From Lawsonibacter sp. (GTDB lineage: Bacteria; Bacillota; Clostridia; Oscillospirales; Oscillospiraceae), in the NCBI GenBank assembly GCA_022798855.1, contig JAAWNI010000029.1, positions 1 to 14,270 on the forward strand: DNA of 14,270 nucleotides, written 5' to 3'. Shown one piece after another: positions 5,971 through 11,798 of this stretch; within the stretch, counting starts at the first letter, position 1; each line of letters starts with the position of its first letter. Below the pieces are notes generated by a model that searched no databases, was not told the origin of the DNA, and was given only the letters and a program-made list of their open reading frames with translations. The position numbers and the translations under genes are program-made.

Positions 5971-6042
5971 GTAGGGGCGGATATCATCCGCCCGCAAACC
6001 GTGCGGGTTCCTCTGTAGGGCGGGACGGCCCCGGCCCGCCGC
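5971..6042 (+). repeat. Two-hairpin GTAGGG repeat unit, copy 2
   Basis: Direct repeat of the unit at 5861–5932. The first palindrome has another stem (GGCGGATATCATCCGCC at 5976–5992) while the second palindrome (6015–6042) is identical. In the linker CAAATCGCGCGGG has become CAAACCGTGCGGG, leaving the flanking CCCGC/GCGGG pairing intact. The 5817–6090 interval contains no gene. Confidence 0.85.
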
Positions 6043-6068
6043 ACAATCATACGCAAGGCACTTTGGAA

Positions 6069-6094
6069 CGGCGCGCCGGGTCGCCGCGCCCTAC
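6069..6094 (-). repeat. GTAGGG palindrome that supplies the ybeY stop codon
   Basis: On the minus strand CCG-TAG-GGCGCG: the TAG of GTAGGG is the in-frame stop of ybeY. The stem GGCGCG/CGCGCC follows within two bases of the stop. It is the only terminator-like structure after ybeY. Confidence 0.85.
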
Positions 6095-6582
6095 GGGCCG
6101 TCTCTTGTAATGCCCAGCTTCCCCAAAATAGCTTCCTCCCGCTGGCGCATCTGGGCCTTCATGGGGCCCTCGTCCAGGTGGTCGTAGCCCAGCAGGTGGA
6201 GGACGGAGTGGACGGCCAGATAGCACACCTCCCGCTCCGGGGAGTGGCCGAACTCCTCCGCCTGGGCGTTGGCCCGCTCCAGGGAGAGCATCATGTCCCC
6301 CAGCGGCACCTTGCCGGTGTCCGGGTCGGCCCAGTCGGGCTGGGGCTTCTCCCCGGGCAGCAGCTCAAACATGGGGAAGGACAGCACATCGGTGGGCCGG
6401 TCCACCCCCCGCATCTCCAGGTTGGTCTGATGGATGCCCTGGTCGCCGGTGACGCACACCTCCACAATGCAGGGCGTGGCAACCTTCTCCTCCTCCAGCG
6501 CGGCCAGAATGGCCCGCCGGAGCTGTTCCTCCACCCCGGCCGGCGTTGGAACCTCGGCCTGGATATAAACCTCGTGGTCCAA
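6091..6582 (-). CDS. ybeY: Endoribonuclease YbeY (rRNA maturation factor)
   Basis: Zinc-dependent endoribonuclease acting in 16S rRNA 3'-end maturation and ribosome quality control. The 163 residues carry the metal-binding signature HSVLHLLGYDH with His125, His129 and His135, and the family motifs NLEMRGVDRPTDVLSFP (54–70) and LGDMMLS (94–100). The chosen start is TTG at 6582: it follows AAAGGGGGG by six bases, lies 26 bases from the -10 box of a strong promoter, and gives the usual YbeY length. The open frame extends much further upstream but only as antisense to spoVAD. The stop codon is part of a GTAGGG palindrome. The TTG start may keep expression modest. Confidence 0.93.
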   Translation of the reverse strand: MDHEVYIQAEVPTPAGVEEQLRRAILAALEEEKVATPCIVEVCVTGDQGIHQTNLEMRGVDRPTDVLSFPMFELLPGEKPQPDWADPDTGKVPLGDMMLSLERANAQAEEFGHSPEREVCYLAVHSVLHLLGYDHLDEGPMKAQMRQREEAILGKLGITRDGP

Positions 6583-6607
6583 GGGCAGCCCCCCTTTCGT
6601 TTTCCCT

Positions 6608-6636
6608 ATTATACGAAAAATAATTGGATTGGTCAA
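6608..6636 (-). promoter_or_regulatory. Sigma-A promoter of ybeY
   Basis: On the minus strand TTGACC (6636–6631) and a perfect TATAAT (6613–6608) are spaced exactly 17 bases. Transcription would begin near 6601, leaving a leader of about 20 bases with the ribosome binding site. It lies back to back with spoVAD. Confidence 0.9.
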
Positions 6637-6681
6637 ACATATTTTCTCCCATCGGCGGAAAAATAGCCAGGAGGTGAGACT

Positions 6682-7695
6682 ATGACGACCAAAAAAATCG
6701 GGACGCAGACGGCGGCCATGGCAAATCCGCCCTCTCTGGCCGGCTGGGCCAACGTGGCGGGCAAAAAGGAGGGGGAGGGCCCTCTGGCTGATACCTTTGA
6801 CTATATCGACGGGGACGACACCTTCGGCGAATCCACCTGGGAGAAGTCGGAGAGCGCCATGCAGAAGCAGGCCCTGGGCCTGGCCCTGAACAAGGCGGGG
6901 CAGGCGGCTTCCAACCTGGACTGGCTCTTCGCCGGCGACCTGCTCAACCAGTGCATCGGCTCCTCCTTTGCCGCCCGGGAGCAGCAGCTCCCCTTTTTCG
7001 GGCTCTACGGAGCCTGCTCCACCATGGGGGAGGGGCTGGCCCTGGCCTCCATGGCCCTGGACGGCGGCTTTGGTGAGTGGGCGGCGGTAACGGCCTCCTC
7101 CCACTTCTGCTCGGCGGAGCGGCAGTACCGCACCCCTCTGGAGTACGGCGGGCAGAGGACCCCCACGTCCCAGTGGACCGCTACGGCCGCAGGGGCTGCC
7201 GTGCTGGCCCGGGAGGGCCCGGGGCCCTATATCACCCATGTCACCGTGGGCAAAATCGTGGACATGGGGGTCACCGACACCAACAACATGGGCGCCGCCA
7301 TGGCCCCCGCGGCACACGCCACGATTGCCGCCCACTTTCAGGACACCGGCCGCTCACCCAACAGCTACGACATGATTTTTACCGGCGACCTGGGGGTGCT
7401 GGGCAGCGAATTGCTGCTCGAATTGTTGCGAAAAGACGGCATTCAGATGAAAAACCACGGGGATTGCGGCGCTATGCTCTTCGATATCGAAAATCAGGAC
7501 GTCCACTGCGGAGGCTCCGGCTGCGGGTGCTGCGCTTCAGTGCTCACCGGCCATATCCTCAACAATATGAAGGCCGGCAAGTGGAAAAACGTCCTTTTCT
7601 GCCCCACTGGAGCCCTCCATTCCCCCACCTCCGCCTTCCAGGGGGAGTCCATCCCCGGCATCTGCCACGCCATCGCGATTTCCACCCAGAAGTAA
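6682..7695 (+). CDS. spoVAD: Stage V sporulation protein AD
   Basis: Spore-specific protein that binds dipicolinic acid and acts in its uptake into the forespore and release at germination, as part of the SpoVA channel complex at the spore inner membrane. It has 337 residues, the usual length, with the thiolase-like fold: LFAGDLLNQCIGSSFAAR (82–99), LYGACSTMGEG (108–118, Cys112 at the thiolase-like site), SSHFCSAERQYRTP, and the terminal HCGGSGCGCCASV. The start is fixed by AGGAGGTGA five bases before ATG. It is divergent from ybeY, with under 100 bases between them, so spoVAC, which normally precedes it, is absent here. Expression is expected from a forespore sigma factor (family knowledge), but no clear sigma-F/G box was identified. 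Confidence 0.96.
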   Translation: MTTKKIGTQTAAMANPPSLAGWANVAGKKEGEGPLADTFDYIDGDDTFGESTWEKSESAMQKQALGLALNKAGQAASNLDWLFAGDLLNQCIGSSFAAREQQLPFFGLYGACSTMGEGLALASMALDGGFGEWAAVTASSHFCSAERQYRTPLEYGGQRTPTSQWTATAAGAAVLAREGPGPYITHVTVGKIVDMGVTDTNNMGAAMAPAAHATIAAHFQDTGRSPNSYDMIFTGDLGVLGSELLLELLRKDGIQMKNHGDCGAMLFDIENQDVHCGGSGCGCCASVLTGHILNNMKAGKWKNVLFCPTGALHSPTSAFQGESIPGICHAIAISTQK

Positions 7696-7781
7696 GAAAA
7701 TTGTACGCTGTGCGTGGACGCCAAATACTAATCGGAATATTTTCTTTTATAATAACACCCCTAAGTGGCAGAATATAAGCC

Positions 7782-7840
7782 GTTTAGGTACAAAAACAGG
7801 GGCTTTTTTGTACCTAAACCGCACCGTCCACTATGTGCGG
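7782..7840 (+). repeat. Two adjacent hairpins between spoVAD and spoVAE
   Basis: A perfect 15-bp inverted repeat GTTTAGGTACAAAAA (7782–7796) / TTTTTGTACCTAAAC (7805–7819) with an 8-base loop is followed by CCGCAC (7819–7824) / GTGCGG (7835–7840), then ACATTTTT. The second hairpin plus T-run could be a weak terminator for spoVAD. GTGGACG (7714–7720) and CGTCCAC (7825–7831) could additionally pair across the first hairpin. The gap 7696–7915 contains no gene. Confidence 0.6.
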
Positions 7841-7915
7841 ACATTTTTCTCCGTTCCAGCTGTTTTTTGAGATTTTTTCGGCATTTTAACCAATCGTCAG
7901 ACAGAGGAGTTCATT

Positions 7916-8272
7916 ATGGATTATGTAAACGCTTTTCTCTGCGGAGGAATCCTGTGCGTCATCGGCCAGATCCTTATCGACAAAACCCCCCTCACCCCCG
8001 CCAAAATCCTGGTGTCCTACGTCACCGCCGGGGTGGTCCTCAGCGGCGTCGGGGTGTACCAGTACCTGGTGGACTGGGGGGGCGCGGGAGCTACCGTCCC
8101 CCTCACCGGCTTTGGCCACCTGCTGGCCAAGGGGGTCAAGAAGGCCGTGGGCCAGGACGGCCTGATCGGCGCCATCACCGGCGGCTCCACCGCCGCCGCT
8201 GGCGGCATCACCGCCGCCATCTTCTTCGGCTTTCTGGTGGCCCTCATCTGCAAGCCCAAGCCTAAGGCCTGA
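7916..8272 (+). CDS. spoVAE: Stage V sporulation protein AE
   Basis: Small integral membrane subunit of the SpoVA dipicolinate channel (the SpoVAE/AEb type). The 118 residues are nearly all hydrophobic with about four membrane segments: a start MDYVNAFLCGGILCVIGQIL, the conserved family segment TPAKILVSYVTAGVVLSGVG (27–46), the FGHLLAKGVKKAV amphipathic stretch, and a Gly/Ala-rich segment ITGGSTAAAGGITAAIFFGF. AGAGGAG lies seven bases before ATG. It is separated from spoVAD by 220 bases with hairpins, longer than usual for this pair, so it may have its own control. It converges on plsX with a GC hairpin between them. Confidence 0.94.
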   Translation: MDYVNAFLCGGILCVIGQILIDKTPLTPAKILVSYVTAGVVLSGVGVYQYLVDWGGAGATVPLTGFGHLLAKGVKKAVGQDGLIGAITGGSTAAAGGITAAIFFGFLVALICKPKPKA

Positions 8273-8319
8273 ACTGGGGCGGACCATGGCCGCCCGCAAA
8301 AACTACCACAAACAGTCAA

Positions 8320-8349
8320 GCCCCCGGAGAACCGCCTTTCTCCGGGGGC
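8320..8349. terminator. GC-rich hairpin between convergent spoVAE and plsX
   Basis: GCCCCCGGAGAA (8320–8331) pairs perfectly with TTCTCCGGGGGC (8338–8349), 12 bp with a 6-base loop. There is no T-tract on the plus side and only a distant TTTTT on the minus side, so it is a likely but atypical terminator serving one or both genes. It ends four bases before the plsX stop codon region. Confidence 0.65.
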
Positions 8350-8353
8350 CATA

Positions 8354-9391
8354 TCATATCCCCTCTTTGGCCGGGGCGTCCAGCCGCATCAGGTCGATGT
8401 TCTGGGTAATGCTCTCGATTATGCCCGAGGAGGCAAAGTCCCGGGCCTGGCGGACGGCGTTCTGGATGGCGTAGGCGTCGGAGGAGCCGTGGGCCTTGAC
8501 CACCGGCTTGGAGATGCCCACCAGGGCCGTGCCCCCCACCTCGCTGGCGCTCATCAGCTTCTTGAGGTCCTTCAGCCCGCCGGACACCAGCACGGCGGCC
8601 AGCTTGGTCATCAGGTTCTTCTTGAAAATCCCTTTCAGCTCCCGGACCAGGAACAGCCCCGTGCCCTCCATGGTCTTGAGGAAAATATTCCCGGAGTAGC
8701 CGTCGGAGACGATCACGTCCACCGCCCCCTCCACCGCCTCCCGGGCCTCCACGTTGCCCACAAAGTGGATGCGCCCGGCCTCCGCCGCCGCCTCCAGCAT
8801 GGGGTAGACGGTGGTTTGCAGGGTGGTGCCCTTGGAGGGCTCGGCCCCGATGTTGAGAAGGCCCACCTTGGGGCTGGTCCGGCCCAGCACCTTCTCCGCG
8901 TAGTAGGAGCCCATATAGGCGAATTGCAGTAAGTACTCCGGGGGGCACTCGGCGTTGGCCCCGCAGTCGATGAGCACCGCCCCGCCGTTCCCCGTGGGCA
9001 CCACGGGGGCCAGGGCCGCACGGCGGATGCCCTTGATCCGCTTTGCCACCAGTGTGGCCCCGGACAGCAGTGCCCCCGTGGAGCCGGCCGAGACAAAGGC
9101 GTCCCCCTCCCCCGCTTTCAGCAGGTTCAGCCCCACCGTGAGCGAGGAGTCCTTCTTCTTCCGGAAGGCCGTGGCCGGGTCGTCGCACATCTCCACGACC
9201 TCGCTGGCGTGGGACACCGCCACCCCGGCCGGCAGATCGCTGATGCCGTTGTCCGCCAGGACCTTGAGGATGTCCTCCCCCTTGCCCACCAGGATGATCT
9301 CTACCCCGTACTCCTTGTTGGCCTGGATGGCCCCCATCACCGGGGCTTCCGGCGCGTTGTCCCCGCCCATGGCGTCGACGATGATTTTCAT
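8354..9391 (-). CDS. plsX: Phosphate acyltransferase PlsX
   Basis: Peripheral membrane enzyme that converts acyl-ACP to acyl phosphate, the acyl donor for PlsY in phosphatidic acid synthesis. The 345 residues carry the family signatures MKIIVDAMGGDNAP at the N-terminus, FVSAGSTGALLSGA (about 99–112), PTGNGGAVLIDCGANAEC, KVGLLNIGAEPSKG, and SDGYSGNIFLKTMEG. AGAGGG lies upstream of the ATG. In many Firmicutes plsX stands beside fapR, fabD or acpP; here it is alone, with a sporulation gene convergent on one side and about 470 bases of repeats on the other. No sigma-A promoter or FapR-like operator was found directly upstream, so it may be transcribed from within or through the repeats. Confidence 0.96.
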   Translation of the reverse strand: MKIIVDAMGGDNAPEAPVMGAIQANKEYGVEIILVGKGEDILKVLADNGISDLPAGVAVSHASEVVEMCDDPATAFRKKKDSSLTVGLNLLKAGEGDAFVSAGSTGALLSGATLVAKRIKGIRRAALAPVVPTGNGGAVLIDCGANAECPPEYLLQFAYMGSYYAEKVLGRTSPKVGLLNIGAEPSKGTTLQTTVYPMLEAAAEAGRIHFVGNVEAREAVEGAVDVIVSDGYSGNIFLKTMEGTGLFLVRELKGIFKKNLMTKLAAVLVSGGLKDLKKLMSASEVGGTALVGISKPVVKAHGSSDAYAIQNAVRQARDFASSGIIESITQNIDLMRLDAPAKEGI

Positions 9392-9433
9392 AGAATTCCC
9401 TCTTTCTTCTGTGCGGAAATGTTTGGGTGCGCT

Positions 9434-9481
9434 GTAGGGGCGCGCATTGCGCGCCCGCGGGCGGACAATGTCCGCCCCTAC
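9434..9481. repeat. 48-bp head-to-head GTAGGG pair (REPIN-like)
   Basis: GTAGGGGCGCGCATTGCGCG opens the left half; the right half, read on the minus strand, is GTAGGGGCGGACATTGTCCG. The two different stems are joined by a short GC linker. The same unit with the same length recurs at 9855–9902 and 14180–14227, each preceded by a GCGCT. Confidence 0.92.
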
Positions 9482-9487
9482 ATAGGA

Positions 9488-9828
9488 GCAAGGCCGCCGG
9501 GTGAAACCCGGTGGCGGGGGGATTCCGTTTTCAGGAAGACCACCGGTAAAAGGAATCCCCCAGTCACGGCTGCGCCGTGCCAGCCCCCTTTAACAAGGGG
9601 GCCTTTCCCTGCGGGGGACGAAAGGACCGCGCCCCAAAGCCCCCCTTGTTAAAGGGGCCGACTCCCCCTGTCAGGGGGAGATGTCCCGAAGGGACAGAGG
9701 GGGTAGGGCAGGGCCGCCGGGTGAAACCCGGTGGCGGGGGGATTCCGTTTTCAGGAAGACCACCGGTAAAAGGAATCCCCCAGTCACCGCCGTTGGCGGT
9801 GCCAGCCCCCTTTAACAAGGGGGCCTTT
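9488..9828 (-). repeat. Composite repeat family B, tandem 220-bp arrangement
   Basis: Two cores at 9488–9607 and 9708–9828 match except for one base in the first 80 and a completely different stem-loop: CACGGC-TGC-GCCGTG in one, CACCGCC-GTT-GGCGGTG in the other. Each core has GGGGGATTCC/GGAATCCCCC arms and ends with CCCCCTTTAACAAGGGGG. Between them are CCCCCCTTGTTAAAGGGG and two tight hairpins (CTCCCCC/GGGGGAG and TGTCCC-GAA-GGGACA). No coding capacity of its own is apparent. Orientation is given relative to the copies at 2515–2800. Confidence 0.85.
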
Positions 9829-9854
9829 CTCCTAAACCAATGGCCTGGTGCGCT

Positions 9855-9902
9855 GTAGGGGCGCGCATTGCGCGCCTGCGGGCGGACAATGTCCGCCCCT
9901 AC
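9855..9902. repeat. 48-bp head-to-head GTAGGG pair that supplies the XRE gene's stop codon
   Basis: Same two stems and length as 9434–9481, with one visible base change in the linker. Its right half, on the minus strand, reads TTG-TAG-GGGCGGACATTG, and the TAG at 9901–9899 is the in-frame stop of the XRE gene. Confidence 0.92.
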
Positions 9903-10129
9903 AAAAGCGGCCTGGGTTCGTCAATAAGGCCCAGGAGATAATCGGCGGATACGTTGTAGTGTTGACAGATGATGGTCAGCTTTTCAAATGTTGTCGTCTT
10001 GCGCCCATTTTCCATCTCGACAATTTGGTTTGGCTTCACTCCCAGCAGTTCCGCAAGGTCGGCCTGTTTCTCCCCCGCCTGATTCCGCAGTTTTTTCAGA
10101 CGGAGCCCATATAAATCCTTATGAAACAT
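9899..10129 (-). CDS. Small XRE-family (Cro/CI-type) transcriptional regulator
   Basis: 76-residue DNA-binding protein consisting of one helix-turn-helix domain: LRLKKLRNQAGEKQADLAEL (helices 1–2), LGVKPNQIVEMENGRKTTTF (turn and recognition helix), then KLTIICQHYNVSADYLLGL and a short tail. This is the typical length of a single-domain XRE repressor. Start chosen at 10129 with AAGGGGG six bases upstream; a longer in-frame start at 10177 would run through the operator. It is divergent from the gene at 10200, and a 17-bp inverted repeat lies between them, so it probably represses that gene and perhaps itself. Its stop codon comes from a GTAGGG palindrome. Confidence 0.88.
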   Translation of the reverse strand: MFHKDLYGLRLKKLRNQAGEKQADLAELLGVKPNQIVEMENGRKTTTFEKLTIICQHYNVSADYLLGLIDEPRPLL

Positions 10130-10140
10130 AGCCAGCCCCC

Positions 10141-10169
10141 TTGACAACCACACCAAAAGGATGTATATT
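10141..10169 (+). promoter_or_regulatory. Sigma-A promoter of the small gene at 10200
   Basis: A perfect TTGACA at 10141–10146 and TATATT at 10164–10169 are spaced 17 bases. The left arm of the inverted repeat (10148–10164) fills the spacer, so a bound repressor would block RNA polymerase. Transcription would start near 10176. Confidence 0.82.
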
Positions 10170-10190
10170 AGACACATTCTTTTAGTGTGG
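10148..10190. promoter_or_regulatory. Candidate operator: 17-bp inverted repeat between divergent genes
   Basis: CCACACCAAAAGGATGT (10148–10164) and ACATTCTTTTAGTGTGG (10174–10190) match as inverted copies at 15 of 17 positions, around a 9-base AT-rich centre. It overlaps the promoter of the rightward gene and lies just upstream of the XRE gene, the usual place for an autoregulatory XRE binding site. Repressor identity is inferred from adjacency. Confidence 0.65.
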
Positions 10191-10199
10191 TGATGATTT

Positions 10200-10568
10200 A
10201 TGGATAAACAACTGCGGGAATTCTTTTACGACCAACAGGACCGGGGGCACCTGGCCTTTGAGGACTCCCCGGAATATGTCGGCCTGCTCCGCCAGTGCAT
10301 GGCCCTTTTCCCCACCGGCGACCTGCCTGAACCCATCTTCGACTTGCTGGAAACCGCCAACCTCATCTCCTTCGCCCACGGGCTCAGGCTGGGGCTGGGG
10401 CTGCGCGAGTGGGCGGGCCGGCCGGCTCAGAGGGCGGACACGGCAAGCCGTGTCCCTACGCCAAGTCCAGCGTTCCGAGAAGCTCCAGCGCCCGCCGGGA
10501 TATCTCCGCGTTCTTGTTCCGCTTGCCCTTTACCCGGTAGCCCAGCTGGGGGATCAGCCCAAAATTGA
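10200..10568 (+). CDS. Small protein resembling DUF6809, with a repeat-derived tail
   Basis: The frame gives 122 residues. Residues 1–77 look like a real small helical protein: MDKQLREFFYDQQDRGHLAF, EYVGLLRQCMALFP, and ISFAHGLRLGLGLREWA. The last segment recalls the F-x-x-G-[FL]-RLG motif of short clostridial DUF6809 proteins, of unknown function; this is recalled, not searched. Residues 78–87 are encoded by a GTAGGG palindrome read backwards, and 88–122 lie antisense to the 3' end of trmFO, so the tail is probably not native. It is driven by a TTGACA/TATATT promoter under a probable XRE operator. The ribosome binding site (GGTGAT) is only moderate. Confidence 0.6.
   Translation: MDKQLREFFYDQQDRGHLAFEDSPEYVGLLRQCMALFPTGDLPEPIFDLLETANLISFAHGLRLGLGLREWAGRPAQRADTASRVPTPSPAFREAPAPAGISPRSCSACPLPGSPAGGSAQN
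10432..10459 (-). repeat. GTAGGG palindrome that supplies the trmFO stop codon
   Basis: Minus strand: GCG-TAG-GGACACGG, then CTTGCCGTGTCCGCCC. The stem GGACACGG/CCGTGTCC begins right at the stop. The copy at 11799–11826 is identical over its whole length. Confidence 0.9.
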
Positions 10569-11760
10569 CATTCATCGGTTGAAAGTTTACCACACTTTGG
10601 TCGCTGATGTAAAGGGCTAACGCCCCGATTGCCGTCTCTTGGGGGAAATTGGCAGGCTCCTTCCCCTCCAGGCGCCGGGCCAGCTCCACCGCCGCCAGAC
10701 AGCCGGAAGCGGTGGACTCCACATAGCCCTCTACCCCGGTGATCTGCCCGGCGAACATCAGCCGCTCCCGCCCCCGCACCCGGTAGTACCGGTCCAGCAG
10801 CCGGGGGGAGTCCAGAAAGGTGTTCCGGTGCATCACCCCGTACCGGACATATTCCGCGTTTTTCAGGGCCGGGATCATGGAGAACACCCGCTTCTGCTCC
10901 GGGAAGCGCAGGTGGGTCTGAAAGCCCACCATGTTGTAGATGGACCCCTGGGCGTTGTCCTTCCGGAGCTGGACCACCGCGAAAGGCTCCCGGCCCGTCT
11001 TCGGGTCCTTGAGCCCTACCGGCTTCAAGGGGCCGTAGGTGAGGGTGTCACGGCCCCGGCGGGCCATCACCTCCACCGGCATGCAGCCCTCGAACACCCC
11101 CGCGTCCTCAAAGCCGTGGACCTCCGCCTCCTGGGCCTGGGTCAGCTCCGTCCAAAAGGCGTCGTACTCCTCCCGGGTGAGGGGGCAGTTGATATAGTCC
11201 GGCGTCCCCCGGTCGTACCGGGACGCGAACCAGGCGCTGTCCATGTCCACGCTGTCAAAGGTGACCAGCGGGGCCGCCGCGTCGAAGAAATTCAGGTATT
11301 TGCTGTCCAGGAACAGCTGCGCTATCTTCTCCGACAGCTCCTCCGAGGTCAGCGGGCCCGTGGCGATGATGACGTGGCCCTCCGGGGGGATCTCCCTTAC
11401 CTCCCCCTCCACCACAGTGACATTCGGGTGGCTCCTGAGCTTTTCCGTGACCGCGGCGGCAAAGGCGTGGCGGTCTACCGCCAGAGCGCCCCCCGCTTCT
11501 ACACGGTGGGCGTCGGCGCAGGCCATGATTAGTGAGCCGCACCGGCGCAGCTCCTCCTTCAACAGGCCCACCGCGTTCTCCAGCTGGTCGGACCGCAGAG
11601 AGTTGGAACACACCAGCTCCCCGAAATATTCCGTGTGGTGCGCCGGGGACATCTTTTGCGGCTTCATCTCCCGCAGCTCCACCGGAATCCCCCGCCGGGC
11701 CAGCTGCCAGGCCGCTTCGCTCCCCGCCAGGCCCGCGCCGATGACAATCACTTTTTCCAT
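10456..11760 (-). CDS. trmFO: Folate-dependent tRNA (uracil-5-)-methyltransferase TrmFO
   Basis: FAD- and methylenetetrahydrofolate-dependent enzyme that makes 5-methyluridine at position 54 of the tRNA T-loop. At 434 residues it is full-length: FAD-binding VIGAGLAGSEAAW at the N-terminus, YFGELVCSNSLRS with Cys51, FEGCMPVEVMARRG with Cys226 (the position of the catalytic nucleophile known in Bacillus subtilis TrmFO), and C-terminal GQITGVEGYVES. AAAGGAGG lies four bases before ATG. It follows topA on the same strand, a conserved Firmicutes neighbourhood, 62 bases downstream with a GTAGGG palindrome in between. Its last 113 bases overlap the open frame of the convergent small gene. The stop codon is repeat-derived. 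Confidence 0.96.
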   Translation of the reverse strand: MEKVIVIGAGLAGSEAAWQLARRGIPVELREMKPQKMSPAHHTEYFGELVCSNSLRSDQLENAVGLLKEELRRCGSLIMACADAHRVEAGGALAVDRHAFAAAVTEKLRSHPNVTVVEGEVREIPPEGHVIIATGPLTSEELSEKIAQLFLDSKYLNFFDAAAPLVTFDSVDMDSAWFASRYDRGTPDYINCPLTREEYDAFWTELTQAQEAEVHGFEDAGVFEGCMPVEVMARRGRDTLTYGPLKPVGLKDPKTGREPFAVVQLRKDNAQGSIYNMVGFQTHLRFPEQKRVFSMIPALKNAEYVRYGVMHRNTFLDSPRLLDRYYRVRGRERLMFAGQITGVEGYVESTASGCLAAVELARRLEGKEPANFPQETAIGALALYISDQSVVNFQPMNVNFGLIPQLGYRVKGKRNKNAEISRRALELLGTLDLA

Positions 11761-11798
11761 GGTTCCTCCTTTGTTTTCCTCTCAGCCGCCGCCTGGGG

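Noticed and set aside
5861..6042. Possible CRISPR-like array
   Set aside because: Only two units, the changing part is a palindrome and not a spacer, and there are no cas genes.
6583..7335. N-terminal extension of ybeY by 251 codons
   Set aside because: It is antisense to spoVAD; a strong promoter and ribosome binding site support the TTG start at 6582.
7703..7730. Possible sigma-G promoter for spoVAE (GTACG, 16 bases, AATACTA)
   Set aside because: Only the -10-like box is a fair match; the -35 and the spacing are off, and the site is almost 190 bases from the gene. Not strong enough to annotate.
8286..8474. Short plus-strand frame after spoVAE
   Set aside because: It crosses the hairpin and runs antisense into plsX, without a ribosome binding site.
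10130..10177. Longer start for the XRE gene (16 extra residues)
   Set aside because: The extension covers the inverted-repeat operator and promoter, has no ribosome binding site, and is not part of the helix-turn-helix domain.
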